This document shows, piece by piece, positions 32,079 through 37,759 of a DNA stretch of 37,759 nt; positions within the stretch are counted from its first letter, which is position 1, and each line of letters begins with the position of its first letter. This stretch comes from Lingula anatina (lineage: Eukaryota; Brachiopoda; Lingulata; Lingulida; Lingulidae): NCBI RefSeq assembly GCF_001039355.2, contig NW_019775147.1:240043-277801 (forward strand). Direction: 5' to 3'. Position numbers and translations under genes: made by a program. The notes beneath the pieces were generated by a model, which saw only the letters and a program-made list of their open reading frames with translations, made no database searches and had not been told where the DNA came from.

Positions 32079-33173
32079 TTCACAATTTGCCCCAATCCTC
32101 AAAAATTCAAAGTGTATCACGTTTTTTTCTTCTCAAAATAAATCTTCAGTTTCCGGACCCCCCCTTTTTTGCACAGGTTTGATCAATTCCTTCCTGTCCT
32201 CTTTCCTGGGAAGCTCAAAATTATATTCATTTATATATAATTTGAATATCTTTCCTATACGCTTATTTAGGTCACTTAAAAGCCTTTGTTATACAGGGTC
32301 TATCACTTTTGTAGAATGCATTTTGGCTCACTCTAAAATAGTGAATATAATATAGCAAAAAAAAAAAAAAAGATTCCGTATCATTAATGATGTAAAGGTT
32401 TAGTGACGTTATGGAATACTGTAAAACCCTCAGTTTTTTAAGGACCGGGGGGGGGGGGGGCAAGTTGAGAGGGGACCAAAAATGTTTTCAAGCGGTCTTC
32501 TGCTGGTTTTATAATTGAGGGAGTGTGCCAGAATTTATGCAAATTTTTGCAAGATAGAAGATCAAACTCTTAAGGGAGATGAAGGTATTAAGAAATTTGA
32601 AAAGAATTATTTATAAACCAGATTAACTACTTTCCAATAATATATGAATGAACAGGTTTGTTATGTAATCCGGCGCTTCATATCAATTTATGACAAGTAA
32701 AGAGAATATTTGTCATATTTTGTTCCCATTCGTTTTTGTATAATAGTGTACTTTATCAAAGTCATTATATCCCACAATAATCATTGACCCATCTCAACTA
32801 ATAATGCCAGACTTGAGTTTTGTTCATATGTATACGTTGCCTCATCATTTCGTGCATTAAGCATGATAAAACATCATATAGTCCGTCTTCTTTCTTTTTT
32901 AGCCTTCAGCACTAGTTTTGAAAAGCTAGGGTCTATCTACTATTTTTTGGCTTAATGTGACACAGTAAAACATTCATTTTTTAACGTTCATAGCTTCTGT
33001 CATCCAGAATGTCGTGCGGGCATAGGCAATGTGTTTTGGTCGAATATTCATCTTACTTTGCTATGGTCAAAGACACATACATAGTCTTTTATGTTCGCTT
33101 CACATGCACGTAGACGTAGCTTATAATTTCACAAATTATTCATCACCACAACCGTTAATAGTGGGACCTTCTG

Positions 33174-33282
33174 TTATCTAGATCAGACAGTTGGACGGAT
33201 GGTTATTTACATAGACATTGACCGTGTGTTTAGACGCGGTTGTGCCTCCTAACTATCGTCTTCCTAATAATACCTGTTATCT
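33174..33282 (+). promoter_or_regulatory. Candidate 5' control region of copy 3, GATA-type motifs
   Basis: TTATCT at 33174 and 33277, at the same places as in copy 1. Evidence and limits are as for copy 1. Confidence 0.3.
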
Positions 33283-34029
33283 AGACTTAAAGAGATATAT
33301 TTTCTGCCTCCGTATACCCGCATTACTGGTAGCATTTGCTTTCTCTCTGTCACAAGAAAACAACCTGGCCTGCGACAGTGGATGAAAATGGGTCAGTGCG
33401 AATTTCATTTATTTATTTTTTCTATTTATCAGCTTATTAAGTTCACCTCTAGGATAATATATTGTAAATCTTGTAAGTGTATTTTTATTTCACTTTTGAT
33501 AAAGTTATGATTGAATTGATGTTTCCTAATTTTAATTATGAGATTCCGTTAATCATACATTTGAAAGGATTATTTTACGCGTTCTTGTTTTATAAATAAG
33601 ATTCGATGATTAAAAAAATTCTCGTGTGCGGGATCAGGTCTGAGCAATTATAAAAACACATCCTTAACCACAATTCCTATGATTTCAGCTTCAACGATGA
33701 TATTTGGCGAGTGCAGTCTACCGACGAACATCCCGCCGTATTCGCCTGCCGGTGTGGGGCCCGTTTTGTGGTGGATCGAAGCTTGGGCACTGCACCTACA
33801 ATCCATTCTTTTTGCTCTTTACGACCTTGGCGTTCCGCTGCATGTGTCCTTCTGGCACCGTGCCAGCATATGTGACTGCTGACAACGTGACGTGTACCTT
33901 GAGTAAGTGGGCTTTGGTGTCTGTCTCACCATCAATGTAATGTTTAGATTTAAATTAAACTGATGTAAATATAAATATAAATATTGTTCATATTTATGTT
34001 GATGATGTTCAACGTATAGCGGTAATGGG

Positions 34030-34325
34030 GTGCTGAGGGACTTTTTTCTGGCATTGCATGGGCGGATCCAGGCTTATTGGAAGGTGGGTACACGGATGCA
34101 AAGCTGATCCTCCCCCCTCCTTGGCGTGGGGTTCGGGGCCCGCTGAAGGGCCCCGAAATTTTTGGCATTTTAGAGGGCGAACGGTGCCATATGGTACAGT
34201 TTAGAACTATGATCCAGCTAGTCAAAATTCTAATTTCAAAAGGGACCATTGGAGTGATTTTTTTCAGAAATCGAAGAGGGGAAGTCAGGACTCCCTGACA
34301 CCCCCAAATTTGCCACAGCATTGCG
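34030..34325. repeat. GC-rich hairpin-containing insert in intron 2 of copy 3
   Basis: A 10-bp perfect hairpin, TTCGGGGCCC/GGGCCCCGAA with a 6-base loop, lies at 34132-34157 inside a stretch much richer in GC than the intron around it. The outer strings GGCATTGCATGGGC and CAGCATTGCGTGGGC near the two ends resemble each other in direct orientation. Candidate small mobile element; no counterpart in intron 2 of copy 2. Confidence 0.4.
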
Positions 34326-35095
34326 TGGGCTGAACTAAGAGCCTTGTCGTTAAGTATATTGACTAGATTTGTGTCTGTTTAAAATTTAAAGGTCACTCAG
34401 GAAGGTGATGGTGTGGTGTTTTAAGCCAGAGCTTTCGACATCTGGATTCAATACTTAAAAAAAAAAACTATTTTCGGATTCTGCAAAAACGTGTGCGATG
34501 ACACATTATACACTGATGTATAACAATTATTTTTTGTTTTTGTTATTTTAATTTTGCTTTGGCAGAGGTCTGCACTCAATTGTTAGATGCATATGAAACT
34601 TATCATTTAATTTAAAAATAATAAAGCTTACTCAACCATAATACTTATTATAAAACAAATGTAAACCGGAAATTATATTACATTGAAAAAATCAAATGAG
34701 ACCGGTCTTAAATCGAAAAAAATCAAAGAGTCAATGATTAAAATATTGCCCTGATTTTGATGAAAAAGAAAGAACAACAGTGTCTTAGCACACAGACTGG
34801 ATAAAGTTTTAAAAATGGCTTTGCATTTTTTGAAAGTTAACTTGTACATTTGCATGGTTGAAGTTAAAATTGATTTGCGTGTTTCAGTCAGGGGAACACC
34901 GTGTCGGACTGATTATGACTGCAACTCAAGGACAACGGATTGTCTGGGCATCAGTATGGCCAACCCAACATTATTTGAAGGTTCTGGCATCCAAGCACCA
35001 TTCTCATCGGATTTGACCACATTATTGGCCGTAAGTATACTTTTACTCGGTCGGCTCAGTACCTTGTAGACTTGCCACCTGAAGTATTACTCCAA

Positions 35096-35131
<36 letters not shown>
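35096..35131. repeat. (CA)n microsatellite
   Basis: 18 CA units in intron 3 of copy 3. Confidence 0.95.
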
Positions 35132-35133
<2 letters not shown>

Positions 35134-35673
35134 ACAGTATATCGGGATTTAAGCACACAGGGCACAGGCTCTGTTCAATCAATATGATCTCTTTACTTAG
35201 ATGCATGCAAATTTTCACCAGCGGATATTGATACAAAAGTAATGAAATAAACGTTTGTCTTATTTTTTTATTGAAAGAATTGGATCTGAAAAAGAAAAAA
35301 AACTGTCAATGCATTTATGATGTACAAAACGAAATGCAAAATGGCTTAGGATGTGTGTTTCAAAAGACGGATTCGTGTTAGCGGAAATGCCAAAAACGCG
35401 ACTGAATTTCGTTTTATTACTAAAATAACGTGATTGTGCCTCCTTGAGTCTTCAGGATAATGTCAAACTGCAGCTATCTCTATTGTTTTTTTCCTTTGTT
35501 TCTAGCCGATTGTATCATTTATCTGCAGCTTCAACGACGGGCTTATAGTGGATGTTACCAGTGTATATACGTGTAATGGCGGAACTGCAGCAACATTGGG
35601 CTCGTGTATTGAAGTTAATGGCAGTAAGTGTGATCATATAGTCAGTTTGTTGCATAGTGTTGAGGTGGATCGC

Positions 35674-35678
<5 letters not shown>

Positions 35679-35706
<28 letters not shown>
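35679..35706. repeat. (GA)n microsatellite in intron 4 of copy 3
   Basis: 14 GA units starting 56 bases after the exon 4 donor, matching the position of the GA run in copy 2. Confidence 0.95.
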
Positions 35707-35712
<6 letters not shown>

Positions 35713-37125
35713 GATACCACAGACAGCATCAAAAAGAGTGGAATGCCATTGTATTTGCCCTCCCACCCCACCCAGTACTACTGCGGAGAATTTCCATGAT
35801 ATACATATGCATATCGTAGTGAAGTTTAGGGAATTATGACAATACACATAAGACACTTCCTGTGAGCATAACGTGATTTTTTCCTAGTTGAATAGATAAT
35901 GTCGATGTTAAAGGCACTGAAAATCTTTATACTGATGTTGCGTTAGAAAAACTGTCAATTAAAAAAGGAACTGTCAGAAACTACGTGCATTAACTAATGG
36001 GACGGTGACATTTTGTCAACGTTGACAACATGTTACAGTAGCCTGTGGAATTTATAATAAAGAATAGCAAAAAGAAAAAAAATAATCAAAAAACTGCTGT
36101 ACATATACATTTGCATGCAAATATAAAACGTAACAACTTTGTAGTTAATATAACGAGGCATAAATTAATGGTTAACCAAAAATCCGTTGACATTACTAGT
36201 CGAAATGTACATTCAGGTTGGCAATTAGGCATATAAATAAGTGTATCAATACGTAAGTAACCAGTAATTGAGAATCTTAAACGACCAGGTAGTCGGTATG
36301 TAAATGAAATATTTTTAATTATTAAATATAAATGTGGATATTATTATTATTTTTTTGTTAAACGATTGTTTTAATTGGTGAAATATAATCAGTGGGCCTA
36401 TACTTTGGTTTATTGGCTAATGTATATGCTGGTTTAACTAAATTATTATTTTATTTTTATTTATTTTATTTTTTCAGTTCCACCGTTGTCAAGCACCAGT
36501 TTTGAAGATACCGTCCTTCCACAGGCACTTCAGCGAGATCTCTGGAGAAGTCTGTTAATTCCAAATTACTCCGGGGTAGCTTTCAATCCGGCTTATATTA
36601 ATTCCTTCTATTCTGTCAACACTTTGGGGAATCTAGTCCCGACATGAACATCGCCCCCTTCCGACTAGAAGGCAATGAAAAACGCGGGGATTGAAAACCT
36701 TCATCGCCGATTTTGCCCTTCAAATAATGTAGGCGTCTCCTCTTCTGCAGTACGTCCTATAATTCTACACAAAACTAAGAACGTGCGTCTGTCATCCTGG
36801 GAATTATGTTCTGTTAGTCAACTGTTATGTCGTTATTGTTGTGCTTAATATATGAATGTATACTGTATTCATATGGTGACCTTATAAAGGGAGCAAGGTG
36901 AATATCTTTTCCCCCTCTGGACTCCTTCATCCACCTACCCCAATACCGTTCCTTGAAATGACCTCCTACACGACGTGGTGATGGTAGTGTGCTGTTCAGA
37001 TACCTAGCGTCGGGAAGCATTTATTGCGTTTTTGTTTGCTTATCCATATATTGTTGTCACCATATACATTTATTTTCCTAAAATCAAATTATATCTGCAA
37101 TCTATAGTAAGCTTTAGAAATTACA

Positions 37126-37131
37126 AATAAA
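37126..37131 (+). terminator. Candidate polyadenylation signal, copy 3
   Basis: AATAAA about 480 bases after the exon 5 stop, in the same context as at 25851 after copy 1. Confidence 0.4.
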
Positions 37132-37759
37132 GATTTTGTCATCTGAAACATGATGCGAATCAAACTCCACTTCACATAAACCCCCTTGGCTCCGACAGTC
37201 ACTACTCCACAGTCGTATTTACCTTGCTCACGTCACAGCGGAACACTGGGTATATACTGCCTTCATTTAGTATGTATATTTATTCCGATGAGGCATCCAC
37301 CCTACTGTGCAATCTGCAGTAAATATCAGTTCATGAACTTTCATCATCTAAGATACGTCCATTACAGTTGTTGATGACACATAATTATTTCTCATATGAT
37401 TTTTAAATTACCTCGTTAATGCAGTTAATGAAATGTTCTTATCTTTGTCGAGTTAAAGGAAGAAGGATATGTTATATATCACATACATATACGTGTACTG
37501 TATATATACCTGGCAGACAAAATTGCATGTTGTTTTAAGAAGTTATATGGTACAGCCATACTGTTATATGTCACATAAATCCACCCAACAATCAATAACT
37601 TGACCGAATTACTAGTACATAATTGGCATAATTGTATTATAGAGTATAATGCAATAATGAACTTTACCACTCACCATACTAACGAACTTTTCTAAGTTTC
37701 TTCCAAGCGAGTGTTGACTTTTATAACGTTTAGAAGAAGCAAACGTTTAATCGAGGATT

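Larger units (their letters stand above)
33382..36647 (+). pseudogene. Cysteine-rich gene family, copy 3, all five exons with a frame break in exon 2
   Basis: Exons at 33382-33391, 33689-33902, 34888-35030, 35506-35623 and 36478-36647 have intact GT-AG borders and the same phases as copy 2. Exon 2 has one extra base in a G/C run (33756-33762, GGGGCCC where copy 1 has GGCCCC), so the frame up to SPAGVG does not connect with the later GHCTYNPFFLLFTT and NVTC part. Exons 3-5 are open, with RGTPCRTDYDCNSRTTDCLG and PQALQRDLWRSLLIP. If the extra base is a homopolymer error, this would be a working gene of about 217 residues; otherwise it is a recent pseudogene. The family function is unknown. Confidence 0.75.
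32077..37759 (+). repeat. Segmental duplication, copy B
   Basis: Near-identical to 23101-26485, with the additional ~2.28 kb that carries exons 3 and 4. It continues past the window end, so the right border is unknown. Confidence 0.9.

Overview
The window reads as animal nuclear DNA: AT-rich, split genes with GT-AG introns, long intergenic spacers, microsatellites and many decayed transposable elements. SRCR and IFI44-like exons, a Penelope-like retroelement, a SCAN-like Gag and Tc1 and piggyBac remnants together suggest a marine invertebrate, possibly a bivalve or other lophotrochozoan. That taxonomic call is inference; no rRNA or mitochondrial marker is present.

Layout. 1-1285: 3'-truncated Gag-protease reading frame of a Ty3/Gypsy-type retroelement, cut by the window start. 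1286-6475: no convincing host gene; two hairpins, a piggyBac-like remnant with TTAA-type ends, and a ~142-bp tandem repeat. 6582-8035: the last three exons of a group A SRCR-domain gene. 8036-15952: mostly intergenic, with two tRNA-like (SINE-type) modules and a 1.64-kb Tc1-like element carrying a broken transposase. 15953-18055: an internally deleted Penelope-like element with inverted terminal repeats, each containing a recognisable minimal type I hammerhead ribozyme; a 188-bp assembly gap follows. 18244-22700: intergenic, with an 89-bp tandem repeat and an RTE-type LINE tail. 22703-23078: the last exon of an IFI44-like GTPase-family gene, with one frame break and a membrane-spanning C-terminal tail.

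23101 to the end is the most distinctive part: three tandem, same-strand copies of a five-exon gene whose cysteine-rich product I do not recognise. Copy 2 (27048-30632) is open from start to stop (216 aa, 12 cysteines). Copies 1 and 3 lie in near-identical duplicated segments. Copy 1 has lost exons 3 and 4 through an internal deletion of about 2.3 kb, and copy 3 has a one-base frame break in exon 2. This looks like a young, expanding and decaying lineage-specific gene family, or partly an assembly of divergent haplotypes.

The genes are independent units and no pathway links them. SRCR and IFI44-like families often appear in innate immunity in other animals, so an immune-type accessory region is possible, but the three-copy family cannot be assigned to it from sequence alone.
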